Assembly (NCBI RefSeq): GCF_001011035.1
Contig: NZ_CP011492.1
Location: 4,615,516-4,679,515 of the forward strand
Reading direction: 5' to 3'
DNA from: Streptomyces sp. CNQ-509
GTDB lineage: Bacteria > Actinomycetota > Actinomycetes > Streptomycetales > Streptomycetaceae
Length of the DNA: 64,000 bases
In this document: positions 1 to 8,163 of the stretch, piece by piece
Numbering within the stretch: the first letter of the stretch is position 1
Layout: each line of letters opens with the position of its first letter
Translations under genes and position numbers: made by a program
Notes under the pieces: model-generated
What the model was told of the DNA's origin: nothing
The model's database searches: none
What the model saw: only the letters and a program-made list of their open reading frames with translations

Positions 1-8
1 CCCGTTGG

Positions 9-97
9 GGTCCCGGGGCGGAGCCCCGCTGGGGTGCCGGGCGCGCCTCCGCTGGGGGCTGGGGCGCAGCCCTGTCCGGTCCCGGGGCGGAGCCCCC
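9..97. repeat. Two direct copies of a GC-rich 19-mer
   Basis: The 19-mer ggtcccggggcggagcccc occurs at about 9-27 and again at about 79-97 in the non-coding start of the window. The inner part (ggggcggagcccc) can fold on itself. It looks like a small GC-rich intergenic repeat; no gene is supported in bases 1-158. Confidence 0.5.
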
Positions 98-111
98 GGG
101 GTTCGGGAAGG

Positions 112-139
112 GGCGGGTGCGGGGAGACCCCCACCCGCC
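112..139 (-). terminator. Hairpin terminator of gpgS
   Basis: A 12-13 bp GC stem (ggcgggtgcgggg paired with the following cccccacccgcc, loop about 3 nt) lies 20 bp beyond the gpgS stop codon. It has no U-tract, which is usual for actinomycete terminators. Confidence 0.5.
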
Positions 140-158
140 GTCGCCCGCCCGGCGAGGG

Positions 159-1121
159 CTATGCCGCGCGGCGCTCCACGTACTCCCGGATCTCCCCCAT
201 CGGCGGCCGCTCCTCCGTGTCCACCCCGTACGTCCGCGGCTCGAACGCCCCCTCCGCCCCCCGGTCGAACTGCGTCAGCCGCGGCCGCACCAGGTGCCCC
301 CGCGCCAGCCGTACCTGCGCCGTGCGGTAGATCGCCGCCGCCATGCGCCCCAGCGCGCGGTCGTCCTGGTGCCGGTGCCGGCGGACGCCGACGTCGACCT
401 GCGCCAGCGCGTCCAGCCCCACCGTGTGCAGCGCGTCGACGAGCAGGCCCAGCTCCACCCCGTACCCGACCGGGAACGGCAGCCGCTCCAGCAGCGACCG
501 GCGCGCCGCGTACTCACCGCCCAGCGGCTGGACGAAGCCGGCCAGCAGCGGCCAGTGCAGGTTCAGCAGCGGCCGGGCCACCAGCTCGGTCACCCGCCCG
601 CCCTGTCCGGTCGCCGCCCCCGTACCCAGCGGTCTGTCGTACACCGCCTTCACGAACTCCACGCCGGGATCCGTCAGCAGCGGCCCCACGATCCCGCTCA
701 CGAACGCCGTGTCGAAGTCCCGCAGGTCCGCGTCCACGAAGCACACGATCTCGCCGCGCGTCACCAGCAGCGACCGCCACAGCACCTCGCCCTTGCCCGG
801 CACCGCCGGCATCCGCGGCAGCACCTCGTCGCGGTGCACGACCCGCGCGCCCGCCGCGGCGGCGACCTCCGCCGTACGGTCCGTGGAGCCGGAGTCCATC
901 ACGACCAGCTCGTCCACCAGCCCGCCGTCGGGAGCCATCAGCTCCGCGCGGATCGCCGCGACGATCGACCCGACCGTGGCCTCCTCGTCGAGCGCCGGCA
1001 GCACCACGCTCACCGTCCCGCGCGCCCCGAGCGCGCGCTTGGCCGCCAGCAGCCGCGCGTCCGGCCGGTCCGCCGCGGACCAGGACCGCGTCCTCAGCCA
1101 CTGCTCCACGTCATCGAGCAC
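159..1121 (-). CDS. gpgS: Glucosyl-3-phosphoglycerate synthase
   Basis: This is a 320-residue GT-A fold glycosyltransferase of the GpgS family (GT81). The family transfers glucose from an NDP-glucose to 3-phosphoglycerate, the first step to glucosylglycerate or methylglucose polysaccharides. The N-terminal nucleotide-binding segment (LPALDEEATVGSIV), the metal-binding region VDADLRDFD and the C-terminal GYGVELGLLVDA and RRHRHQD motifs are all visible. Length matches mycobacterial GpgS (about 320 residues). The GTG start at 1121 has a GGGGAGG ribosome site upstream; the open frame continues far upstream only because of high GC. It is transcribed alone, divergent from the riboswitch-metM unit. 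Confidence 0.9.
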   Translation of the reverse strand: MLDDVEQWLRTRSWSAADRPDARLLAAKRALGARGTVSVVLPALDEEATVGSIVAAIRAELMAPDGGLVDELVVMDSGSTDRTAEVAAAAGARVVHRDEVLPRMPAVPGKGEVLWRSLLVTRGEIVCFVDADLRDFDTAFVSGIVGPLLTDPGVEFVKAVYDRPLGTGAATGQGGRVTELVARPLLNLHWPLLAGFVQPLGGEYAARRSLLERLPFPVGYGVELGLLVDALHTVGLDALAQVDVGVRRHRHQDDRALGRMAAAIYRTAQVRLARGHLVRPRLTQFDRGAEGAFEPRTYGVDTEERPPMGEIREYVERRAA

Positions 1122-1302
1122 CTGCGGGCCTCCCCTTGCCGGTGTCCTGCCCGGTGTGTGAGCCGTCTCGCGTATCGGACGGCCCTCACAACTGTCCTGG
1201 TCGTCGGTTACAGTCTTGAACAACGTGCGTGACGTCCCTATGTCGGGGTCCGCGCGCGGACAAAAGCGCCGGGCGGCCCCGCCGGACCCGCGCCATACAG
1301 AG

Positions 1303-1438
1303 CTCATCCAGAGGGGCAGAGGGAACGGCCCGTTGAAGCCCCGGCAACCCTCCGTCCGGTACTCGCGACGCTGCGAGGCCCCGGACGGTGATGGTGCCAA
1401 TTCCGTCCTGCGGCGAGATGCGTCGCGGGGAAGATGAG
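1303..1438 (+). promoter_or_regulatory. SAM-I (S-box) riboswitch ahead of metM
   Basis: The leader carries the S-box core: a cagaggga box, the k-turn and pseudoknot region gaagccccggcaacc, and the ggtgccaattcc box. A closing P1 helix pairs ctcatc (1303-1308) with gatgag (1433-1438). The 3' strand of P1 runs directly into the GGAGAGAGG ribosome site, so SAM binding probably masks translation initiation. Control of a threonine-synthase-like gene by SAM makes sense if that gene feeds methionine synthesis. Confidence 0.9.
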
Positions 1439-1457
1439 GAGAGAGGGCCTCGCCAGT

Positions 1458-2762
1458 ATGGCTGTAGACACAGCTCCCACCCCCACCGCCGTCGACGGCG
1501 GCCCTGATCTGGGCCCTGCCGTCGCGCTGTCGTGCCGGGAGTGCGGGGAGCGGGTGCCGCTGGGTCCGGTGTTCGCGTGCCAGTCGTGTTTCGGGCCGCT
1601 GGAGGCGGCGTACGAACTCCCCGGCGGTGACGCCGGGTCCGCCGCCCGGCTGCGGGCCCGTATCGAGGCGGGTCCGCGGAGCATCTGGCGGTACGCGCCG
1701 CTGCTGCCGGTCCCCGCGGACGTGGCGGGCAAGCCGAACCTGAACCCCGGGTTCACCCGGCTGCACCGCGCCGACCGGCTCGCCGCCGAGCTGGGCGTGA
1801 CGGGCGCGCTGCACGTCAAGGACGACTCGGGCAACCCGACGCACTCCTTCAAGGACCGCGTCGTCGCGATCGCCGTCGAGGCGGCGCGCGCCTTCGGCTT
1901 CACCACGCTGTCGTGTTCCTCCACGGGCAATCTGGCGGGCGCGGTCGGCGCGGCCGCGGCGCGGGCGGGACTGCGTTCGTGCGTCTTCATCCCGTACGAC
2001 CTGGAGCACGCGAAGGTTGTCATGGCCGCGGTCTACGGCGGTGACGTCGTCGGCATCGAGGGCACGTACGACGACGTGAACCGCTTCTGCTCGGAGCTGA
2101 TCGGCGACCCGATCGGCGAGGGCTGGGGGTTCACGAACGTCAATCTGCGCCCGTACTACGCGGAGGGCTCCAAGACCCTCGCGTACGAGATCTGCGAGCA
2201 GCTCGGCTGGCGGCTCCCGGACAACATCGTCATACCCGTCGCCTCCGGCTCCCAGCTCACGAAGATCGACAAGGGGCTGAAGGAGCTGATCGCGACCGGG
2301 CTGGTCGAGGAGCGCCCGTACAAGATCTTCGGCGCCCAGGCGGCCGGCTGCTCCCCGGTCTCGCGGGCCTTCAAGGACGGTCACGACGTGGTACGTCCCG
2401 TGCGGCCCGACACGATCGCCAAGTCCCTCGCCATCGGCAACCCGGCCGACGGCCCGTACGTGCTGGACATCGCCCGCCGCACCGGCGGCGCGGTGGAGGA
2501 CGTGACGGACGCCGAGGTCGTGGACGCGGTGAAGCTGCTGGCCCGCACCGAGGGTGTGTTCGCGGAGACGGCGGGCGGCGTGACCTTCGGCGTGCTGGCG
2601 AAGCTCGTCACGGACGGCCGGATCGACCCGGCCGGGACCACCGTCGCGATCAACACGGGCGACGGCCTGAAGACCCTCGACGCGGTCGCTCCCACCACGG
2701 GGCCGAGCGCGATCATTCGTCCCACACTCGACTCCTTCCGAGAGGCCGGCCTCGCATCATGA
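1458..2762 (+). CDS. metM: MetM homocysteine synthase (threonine synthase homologue)
   Basis: This is a 434-residue fold-type II PLP enzyme of the threonine synthase family. It has an N-terminal zinc-ribbon-like pair (CREC, CQSC) and the PLP lysine in HSFKDR (about residue 132). ThrC proper makes threonine from O-phosphohomoserine. The Streptomyces paralogue MetM uses the same substrate with a thiocarboxylated sulfur carrier to make homocysteine. Three local facts favour MetM: the SAM riboswitch, the overlapping sulfur-carrier gene, and the absence of hom/thrB neighbours. ATG 1458 is preferred over the in-frame ATG 1434, which lies in the riboswitch P1 helix. Automated annotation would call it thrC; sequence alone cannot exclude residual threonine synthase activity. 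Confidence 0.85.
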   Translation: MAVDTAPTPTAVDGGPDLGPAVALSCRECGERVPLGPVFACQSCFGPLEAAYELPGGDAGSAARLRARIEAGPRSIWRYAPLLPVPADVAGKPNLNPGFTRLHRADRLAAELGVTGALHVKDDSGNPTHSFKDRVVAIAVEAARAFGFTTLSCSSTGNLAGAVGAAAARAGLRSCVFIPYDLEHAKVVMAAVYGGDVVGIEGTYDDVNRFCSELIGDPIGEGWGFTNVNLRPYYAEGSKTLAYEICEQLGWRLPDNIVIPVASGSQLTKIDKGLKELIATGLVEERPYKIFGAQAAGCSPVSRAFKDGHDVVRPVRPDTIAKSLAIGNPADGPYVLDIARRTGGAVEDVTDAEVVDAVKLLARTEGVFAETAGGVTFGVLAKLVTDGRIDPAGTTVAINTGDGLKTLDAVAPTTGPSAIIRPTLDSFREAGLAS

Positions 2763-3037
2763 GCGTGAACGTCCGAATTCCGACCATCCTCCGTACGTAT
2801 ACCGACGGGCGGGCAGAGGTGAGCGCCGAGGGCGCGACGCTGGCCGAGGTGATCGAAGACCTGGAGAAGAACCACCGCGGCATCGCAGGACGGGTGCTGG
2901 ACGATCAAGGTAAGCTGCGCCGCTTCGTGAACGTCTATGTGAACGATGATGACGTCCGCTTCGCCGATGGCCTGCAGACTCCCACTCCCGAGGGGGCCGG
3001 GATCTCGATCATTCCGGCGGTCGCCGGAGGCTGCTGA
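2759..3037 (+). CDS. metO: MetO/CysO-type ubiquitin-like sulfur carrier protein
   Basis: This 92-residue beta-grasp protein belongs to the MoaD/ThiS/CysO family. Such carriers are adenylated and thiocarboxylated at a C-terminal Gly-Gly and then donate sulfur. The start overlaps the metM stop (ATGA), so the pair is translationally coupled and probably works as enzyme plus sulfur donor. The C-terminus reads AVAGGC, one cysteine beyond the usual Gly-Gly, so a trimming peptidase (JAMM/Mec type) is probably needed before activation. No such peptidase or E1-like activating enzyme is encoded nearby. Confidence 0.85.
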   Translation: MSVNVRIPTILRTYTDGRAEVSAEGATLAEVIEDLEKNHRGIAGRVLDDQGKLRRFVNVYVNDDDVRFADGLQTPTPEGAGISIIPAVAGGC

Positions 3038-3055
3038 ACCCCGCGTGCGCGTGTG

Positions 3056-3082
3056 CGGCCCCACTGATCCGGAGTGGGGCCG
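3056..3082 (+). terminator. Terminator of metM-metO
   Basis: A perfect 10-bp stem (cggccccact with agtggggccg, 7-nt loop) starts about 18 bp after the metO stop codon. Confidence 0.8.
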
Positions 3083-3433
3083 TTCGCATGTCATGACACG
3101 CGATAGGGTTGGGGCGTTCCCCCCTCGTGGCCCATGCTCCACGCATATGAGAACGCGACAAGTTCCGCGCAAATGCGGAGAGTTAATTGTCGTGATGGTG
3201 AGTTATGCCCTGCCCGAGTTGTCATGGAATGGCGGAAATTGATCGGAAAAATGCCGATCGCGTGTCCGTAGAATTCTCGTCCGATTGACCTGTTGCACTG
3301 GGCATCTGTGCGGATACATTCAGCCGCGGTCGACGCGTTCCGGCGCACGCCCCGGCGTGTATCCGGGGGTGAGGTCTGACCCGGGTCCGCGGAGTGCGGT
3401 CCTGTGTAAGGGCCAGCAATAGGGGAGTTTGGA
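3083..3433 (+). promoter_or_regulatory. Long AT-richer leader/promoter region of the cold-shock gene
   Basis: These 351 bp carry no supported gene and are clearly less GC-rich than the surroundings around 3170-3320. They probably hold the csp promoter and a long 5' untranslated leader, as is common for cold-shock genes. I could not assign -35/-10 boxes with certainty. A ribosome site (AGGGGAG, 3420-3426) precedes the ATG. Confidence 0.4.
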
Positions 3434-3637
3434 ATGGCTCAGGGCACCGTCAAGTGGTTCAACGCGGAGAAGGGGTACGGCTTCATCGCGGTCGACGGTG
3501 GTGCGGATGTCTTCGTCCACTACAGCGCGATTCAGATGGACGGATACCGCACCCTCGAGGAAGGCCAGCGGGTCGAGTTCGAGATCTCGCAGGGCCAGAA
3601 GGGGCCGCAGGCAGACATGGTCCGCGTCAGCGGCTGA
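3434..3637 (+). CDS. Cold-shock domain protein
   Basis: This 67-residue single cold-shock domain has RNP1 (KGYGFIAV) and RNP2 (VFVHY). Such proteins bind single-stranded nucleic acid and act as RNA chaperones. Length and the N-terminal TVKWFNAEKGYGFI match Streptomyces 7-kDa Csp/ScoF-type proteins. The gene stands alone between the metO and csp terminators. A strong AGGGGAG ribosome site lies 7 nt before the ATG. Confidence 0.95.
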   Translation: MAQGTVKWFNAEKGYGFIAVDGGADVFVHYSAIQMDGYRTLEEGQRVEFEISQGQKGPQADMVRVSG

Positions 3638-3669
3638 GCGCCGGGCATCGACCACGGACGACTCGCGAC

Positions 3670-3695
3670 GGCCCGCACCCCCCGGGGTGCGGGCC
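3670..3695 (+). terminator. Terminator of the cold-shock gene
   Basis: A 12-bp perfect GC stem (ggcccgcacccc with ggggtgcgggcc) begins about 33 bp after the csp stop and is followed by a short pyrimidine-rich stretch. Confidence 0.85.
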
Positions 3696-3825
3696 CTCTG
3701 CTGTCCGCGCTCCGCCCCTGCCCGCTCCCCGTGTCCGCCCATGTCCGCCCCTGTCCGCGTCCTCCGCCGCCTGTTGTGCGGTGCCGCGGTCCGGTTCCGC
3801 TCTGCGCATGAGAAGCCCCTACCCG

Positions 3826-3852
3826 CTTGCACTCGCAGGGGGCGAGTGCTAA
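3826..3852 (+). promoter_or_regulatory. CIRCE operator 1 (HrcA site) of groEL
   Basis: The half sites cttgcactc and gagtgctaa are separated by exactly 9 bp. The CIRCE consensus is TTAGCACTC-N9-GAGTGCTAA, so one half is perfect and the other differs only at its outer bases. HrcA binding here would repress groEL outside heat stress. Confidence 0.9.
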
Positions 3853-3861
3853 TCATTGGCG

Positions 3862-3888
3862 TTAGCACTCTCCCCGTGAGAGTGACAG
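3862..3888 (+). promoter_or_regulatory. CIRCE operator 2 (HrcA site) of groEL
   Basis: A second CIRCE follows 9 bp after the first: ttagcactc-N9-gagtgacag. The left half is perfect and the right half is degenerate in its last bases. Tandem CIRCE sites imply cooperative HrcA repression. Confidence 0.8.
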
Positions 3889-4015
3889 CACGGGACCGGT
3901 TCGGTGAGGTCCGCACGCCGGGTGGGAGGGAACCACGCGGGTCGCGGACCGTCCGTCGCGGGCGCCAGCGCGGTCCGGACACAGACGACCCCCCTGTCCG
4001 GGAGGACTCAACACA

Positions 4016-5638
4016 ATGGCCAAGACCATCGCGTTCGACGAGGAGGCGCGGCGCGGCCTCGAGCGCGGCATGAACCAGCTCGCCGACGCCGTCCGCGTCA
4101 CCCTCGGCCCCAAGGGCCGGAACGTCGTCCTTGAGAAGAAGTGGGGCGCCCCCACGATCACGAACGACGGTGTCTCCATCGCCAAGGAGATCGAGCTCGA
4201 GGATCCGTACGAGAAGATCGGCGCCGAGCTGGTCAAGGAGGTCGCGAAGAAGACGGACGACGTCGCCGGTGACGGCACGACGACCGCGACCGTCCTGGCC
4301 CAGGCCCTGGTCAAGGAGGGCCTGCGCAACGTGGCCGCCGGCGCCAACCCGATGGCGCTGAAGCGCGGCATCGAGAAGGCCACCGAGGCCGTCTCCGCCG
4401 CCCTGCTGGAGCAGGCCAAGGACGTGGAGACCAAGGAGCAGATCGCCTCCACCGCCTCCATCTCCGCCGGCGACGTCCAGATCGGCGAGCTGATCGCCGA
4501 GGCCATGGACAAGGTCGGCAAGGAAGGCGTCATCACCGTCGAGGAGTCGCAGACCTTCGGGCTCGAGCTGGAGCTCACCGAGGGCATGCGCTTCGACAAG
4601 GGCTACATCTCCGCCTACTTCGCCACCGACATGGAGCGCATGGAGGCGGAGCTCGAGGACCCGTACATCCTCATCGCCAACTCCAAGATCAGCGCGGTCA
4701 AGGACCTGCTGCCGCTCCTGGAGAAGGTCATGCAGTCGGGCAAGCCGCTGCTGATCATCGCCGAGGACGTCGAGGGCGAGGCCCTGTCCACCCTCGTGGT
4801 GAACAAGATCCGCGGCACCTTCAAGTCCGTCGCCGTCAAGGCCCCGGGCTTCGGCGACCGCCGCAAGGCCATGCTCGGCGACATCGCCATCCTCACCGGT
4901 GGCCAGGTCATCTCCGAGGAGGTCGGCCTCAAGCTGGAGAGCGCCACGCTCGACCTGCTGGGCCGCGCCCGCAAGGTCGTCATCACCAAGGACGAGACCA
5001 CCATCGTCGACGGCTCGGGCGACAGCGAGCAGGTCCAGGGCCGGGTCAACCAGATCCGGGCCGAGATCGACGCCAGCGACTCCGACTACGACCGCGAGAA
5101 GCTGCAGGAGCGGCTCGCCAAGCTGGCCGGCGGCGTGGCCGTCATCAAGGCCGGCGCCGCGACCGAGGTCGAGCTGAAGGAGCGCAAGCACCGCATCGAG
5201 GACGCCGTGCGCAACGCGAAGGCGGCCGTCGAGGAGGGCATCGTCGCCGGTGGCGGCGTGGCCCTGCTGCAGGCCGGCCACGTCTTCGAGAAGCTGGAGC
5301 TCCAGGGCGACGAGGCCACCGGCGCGTCCGCCGTGAAGCTGGCCCTGGAGGCCCCGCTGAAGCAGATCGCGGTCAACGCCGGCCTCGAGGGCGGCGTCGT
5401 GGTGGAGAAGGTGCGCAACCTGACCGCCGGTCACGGGCTCAACGCCGCCAGCGGCGAGTACGTCGACATGATCGCCGAGGGCATCCTCGACCCGGCCAAG
5501 GTGACCCGCTCCGCGCTGCAGAACGCGGCGTCGATCGCGGGCCTCTTCCTCACCACCGAGGCCGTCGTCGCCGACAAGCCGGAGAAGGAGAAGGCCGCGG
5601 CCGGGGGCGGTATGCCCGGCGGCGACATGGACTTCTGA
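4016..5638 (+). CDS. groEL: 60-kDa chaperonin GroEL (solo copy)
   Basis: This is a full-length 540-residue chaperonin that folds client proteins in a double ring with GroES. Hallmarks are the ATP-site segment VTLGPKGRNVVLEKKWG, GDGTTTATVLA and the C-terminal GGMPGGDMDF tail. There is no groES upstream, and the gene directly follows two CIRCE elements. It therefore corresponds to the solo groEL (groEL2 type) of Streptomyces rather than the groES-groEL operon. A GGGAGGA ribosome site precedes the ATG. Confidence 0.97.
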   Translation: MAKTIAFDEEARRGLERGMNQLADAVRVTLGPKGRNVVLEKKWGAPTITNDGVSIAKEIELEDPYEKIGAELVKEVAKKTDDVAGDGTTTATVLAQALVKEGLRNVAAGANPMALKRGIEKATEAVSAALLEQAKDVETKEQIASTASISAGDVQIGELIAEAMDKVGKEGVITVEESQTFGLELELTEGMRFDKGYISAYFATDMERMEAELEDPYILIANSKISAVKDLLPLLEKVMQSGKPLLIIAEDVEGEALSTLVVNKIRGTFKSVAVKAPGFGDRRKAMLGDIAILTGGQVISEEVGLKLESATLDLLGRARKVVITKDETTIVDGSGDSEQVQGRVNQIRAEIDASDSDYDREKLQERLAKLAGGVAVIKAGAATEVELKERKHRIEDAVRNAKAAVEEGIVAGGGVALLQAGHVFEKLELQGDEATGASAVKLALEAPLKQIAVNAGLEGGVVVEKVRNLTAGHGLNAASGEYVDMIAEGILDPAKVTRSALQNAASIAGLFLTTEAVVADKPEKEKAAAGGGMPGGDMDF

Positions 5639-5699
5639 TCGGGATCGCGAAGTCCGTACGTCCGCCGCGGCCGCGGCGGACGGCGGACGGGCTGACGAA

Positions 5700-5735
5700 C
5701 CGAGGGCGGTACCCCGCAGGGGGTGCCGCCCTCGG
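5700..5735 (+). terminator. Terminator of groEL
   Basis: A 16-bp nearly perfect stem (ccgagggcggtacccc with ggggtgccgccctcgg) lies about 60 bp after the groEL stop and before the convergent murQ gene, so it may act in both directions. Confidence 0.85.
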
Positions 5736-5877
5736 GCGTGTGGGCACGCGGCGGCGGTGCGTGGGCATGCGGCGGCGGCAGCCCGCGGGTGCGGCGGGGG
5801 AGGGGCGGCCGGGTGCCCCCGGCCGGCGCCGACCGGGGCACCCTCCGGTCAACGACCCCTTGCCGACACCGCCGGGC

Positions 5878-6813
5878 TCAGCTCACGTCGGTCGCGGACT
5901 TCAGGGCGACTCGCAGGTGACCGTGTGAGGCGTCGAGCAGGCGCTCCGCCGTGCTGCCGTCCACGCCGCCGAGGATGGTGAGGATCGCGTTCTTCACCTC
6001 ACCGTGGGTCTCGGCGAGGGCGGCCTCCACCTCCTCGTCGCCCGCGCCCGTCGCCAGTGCGACGATGCGCCGCGAACGGGCCCGCAGCTTCTCGTTGGAG
6101 GCGCGCACGTCGACCATCAGGTTCCCGTACGTCTTGCCGAGCCGGATCATCGTGATCGTCGACAGCATGTTGAGCACGAGCTTCTGCGCCGTGCCCGCCT
6201 TCAGCCGCGTCGACCCCGCGATCAGCTCGGGGCCCACGACGACCTCGATGGCGTGCTGCGCGGCGGCGCCCAGCGGCGAACCGGCGTTGCAGGACAGCCC
6301 GACGGTCAGCGCCCCCAGACCGCGGGCGTACGTCACACCGCCGACGGCGTACGGCGTGCGGCCGGAGGCCGAGATGCCGACGACCGCGTCGTCGGGCCCC
6401 AGCTCCGCCGCCGCCAGGTCGGCCGCGGCCAGCTCCTCGCTGTCCTCCGCGCCCTCCGTGGAGGTCCGCAGCGCCACGTCACCACCGGCGATCATGCCGA
6501 CGACCTGCGACGGGTCGGTGTTGAACGTCGGCGGGCACTCGCTGGCGTCCAGCACCCCGAGCCGGCCCGCGGTGCCGGCGCCCAGATAGAACAGTCTGCC
6601 GCCGCGGGCCATGCGCTCGGCGATCTCGTCGATGGCGGCGGCGATCCGCGGCAGTTGCGTGGCGACAGCGCCCGGGACCCCGCTGTCCTCCTCGTTCATG
6701 ATTCCGGCGATCTCCAGGCTGGAGAGACGGTCGATCTCTGCCAGCTCGGGACGGAACGCCTCGGTGGTCAGGTTTTCCAGCTCCCGGCGGATGTCTGCTG
6801 AGGGAGAGGGCAT
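5878..6813 (-). CDS. murQ: N-acetylmuramic acid 6-phosphate etherase
   Basis: This 311-residue SIS-domain lyase cleaves the lactyl ether of MurNAc-6-phosphate to GlcNAc-6-phosphate and D-lactate in cell-wall recycling. Family motifs include ELENLTTEAFRPE at the N-terminus, FYLGAGTAGRLGVLDASECP, and the SIS segment GISASGRTPYAVG. The start chosen (ATG at 6813) begins MPSPSADIRRELENLTTE, matching the family's N-terminus. The longer upstream reading is arginine-rich and non-homologous. The gene lies downstream of an RpiR regulator on the same strand, 393 bp apart. Confidence 0.93.
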   Translation of the reverse strand: MPSPSADIRRELENLTTEAFRPELAEIDRLSSLEIAGIMNEEDSGVPGAVATQLPRIAAAIDEIAERMARGGRLFYLGAGTAGRLGVLDASECPPTFNTDPSQVVGMIAGGDVALRTSTEGAEDSEELAAADLAAAELGPDDAVVGISASGRTPYAVGGVTYARGLGALTVGLSCNAGSPLGAAAQHAIEVVVGPELIAGSTRLKAGTAQKLVLNMLSTITMIRLGKTYGNLMVDVRASNEKLRARSRRIVALATGAGDEEVEAALAETHGEVKNAILTILGGVDGSTAERLLDASHGHLRVALKSATDVS

Positions 6814-7206
6814 GTCGGAGCGGCTCTTTCCATACGGTGCGTGGCGCGCGGTGGGCGGTGCGCGCACGCGGCGGTGGGGTCGGTCACGGCGGCTTGCGTG
6901 GTGCGGTCGCCGGCGGTCGGACCGCCGCCACGGGCGCCCGGCGCGCGGGGCGCGCCGGGCCACCGGGCGGCGTCGGCGCCGGCGTCATACGTCGGTGCGG
7001 GGCGTGCGTGGCGCGGGGGCGGTGCGTGGTGCGGGTGGCGCGGGGGACGCCTCCGGCGCGCGGGGCTGAGCCCGTACGCCCGGCGTATCCGACAGATCCG
7101 ACTCGTCCGCGTTCTCCGGCGCGGCCGGTGCCGTGGGCGGGGTCCGCGCCTGGACGGAGGGCGGGTCGCCGATGCATCGGTCGTCGTCGGGAGTCGCCGG
7201 GCGGGG
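6814..7206. other. Non-coding GC-rich spacer between rpiR and murQ
   Basis: These 393 bp consist largely of low-complexity gtgcgtggcgcggg-like sequence. No convincing gene or perfect palindrome was found. A murQ promoter should be in the part nearest 6814 (minus strand), but I could not assign it. Confidence 0.4.
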
Positions 7207-8133
7207 TCAGGACCGCGGGCGGAGCGGGCTGTGCCGGTGGGCCAGCGCCTCGTACGAGGCGGCGAGCGCCGGCGCGGCCCGTTCGTACGTCCGCTGGGCC
7301 ACGCCTATGAAGAGACAGTCCACGACCAGCAGCTGGCCCGTCCGGCTGGACATGGCCGCCGGCCGCAGCTCGCTCTCGCGACCCGTGGACGTGGTGAGTA
7401 TGTGATCGGCGTACGACGCGACGGGGCCGTCCGGGCGGCCGGTGATCGCCACGGTCGTCGCCCCGTGGTCGAACGCGACCCGCAGCGGCTCTATGACGTC
7501 GACCGTGCGGCCCGAGTGCGTGATCGCGATGGCCACGTCGCCCGCGCGCAGTTGGACGGCATTGGTCACGGCCAGGTGCGGGTCGGGCGAGGCGTGCGCC
7601 ACGACGCCGATCCGCAGCAGCTTCTGGACCAGGTCCTGGCCCACGAGGTTCGACGCGCCGATGCCGTACACATCGATGCGCCGGGCGGTGGCCATGGCGG
7701 CGATCGCCGCCTCCAACTGCACGGGGTCGAGCCCGGCCGCGGTGTCCGCGAGGGCCTGCTGCTCGTCCCGCGCGAGCTTGGCGATGACGTCGGCCATCGA
7801 ATCGTCCACCGCTATGTCCGCGGTGACCGACGGCGCCCGCCCCGCCTCCTGCTGCGCGGCGGCGGCGGCGAGGGCCAGCCGGAGATCGCGATACCCGGGA
7901 TAGCCGAGCAGCCGCGCCGTCCGCACGACGGTGGCCTCCGACGTGCCCGTGCGCTCCGCGAGGCCGGTGACGGTGAGCGCGGCACAGCCGGCCGGGTCAC
8001 CGGCGACGGCCTCGGCAACGCGCTGCATGGAACGCGTCATGGACGGCGCGACCGTGCGCACCTTGGCCGCGAGGGCGGCGGGCGCGGGCGGCGCGGGTCC
8101 GGTCGGGGTGTCAGGAGTGAAAGTTTCCTTCAC
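7207..8133 (-). CDS. MurR/RpiR family transcriptional regulator
   Basis: This 308-residue regulator has an N-terminal HTH (about residues 15-90, including LAERTGTSEATVVRTARLLGYPGYRDLR) and a C-terminal SIS sugar-phosphate-binding domain (ITHSGRTVDVIEPLR). It probably senses an amino-sugar phosphate and controls murQ and cell-wall recycling, given its neighbour. The GTG start at 8133 follows a poor ribosome site. An in-frame GTG 12 bp upstream is an alternative. Confidence 0.88.
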   Translation of the reverse strand: MKETFTPDTPTGPAPPAPAALAAKVRTVAPSMTRSMQRVAEAVAGDPAGCAALTVTGLAERTGTSEATVVRTARLLGYPGYRDLRLALAAAAAQQEAGRAPSVTADIAVDDSMADVIAKLARDEQQALADTAAGLDPVQLEAAIAAMATARRIDVYGIGASNLVGQDLVQKLLRIGVVAHASPDPHLAVTNAVQLRAGDVAIAITHSGRTVDVIEPLRVAFDHGATTVAITGRPDGPVASYADHILTTSTGRESELRPAAMSSRTGQLLVVDCLFIGVAQRTYERAAPALAASYEALAHRHSPLRPRS

Positions 8134-8148
8134 GCTGTAGCTCACACA

Positions 8149-8163
8149 CGAAAGATATTTTCG
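8149..8163. promoter_or_regulatory. Palindrome upstream of the RpiR gene (putative operator)
   Basis: CGAAA-gatat-TTTCG is a perfect 5-bp inverted repeat 16 bp before the rpiR start, in an AT-rich patch. RpiR-family operators are often GAAA/TTTC palindromes. It lies in the divergent spacer between rpiR and the 8285 gene, so autoregulation is likely but unproven. Confidence 0.45.

Noticed and set aside
1130..2384. Open minus-strand extension upstream of gpgS across the metM gene
   Set aside because: The extension is antisense to metM and the riboswitch, has no homology, and a GTG with a good ribosome site at 1121 starts the real protein.
1458..2762. Plain ThrC (threonine synthase) annotation
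   Set aside because: Fold is the same, but the SAM riboswitch and overlapping sulfur-carrier gene fit MetM better; kept as an alternative in the entry.
3320..5434. A 704-codon open frame antisense to groEL
   Set aside because: It is a GC-bias shadow of groEL and its leader: composition is Leu/Gly/Asp-rich with no family motif, and groEL on the other strand is unambiguous.
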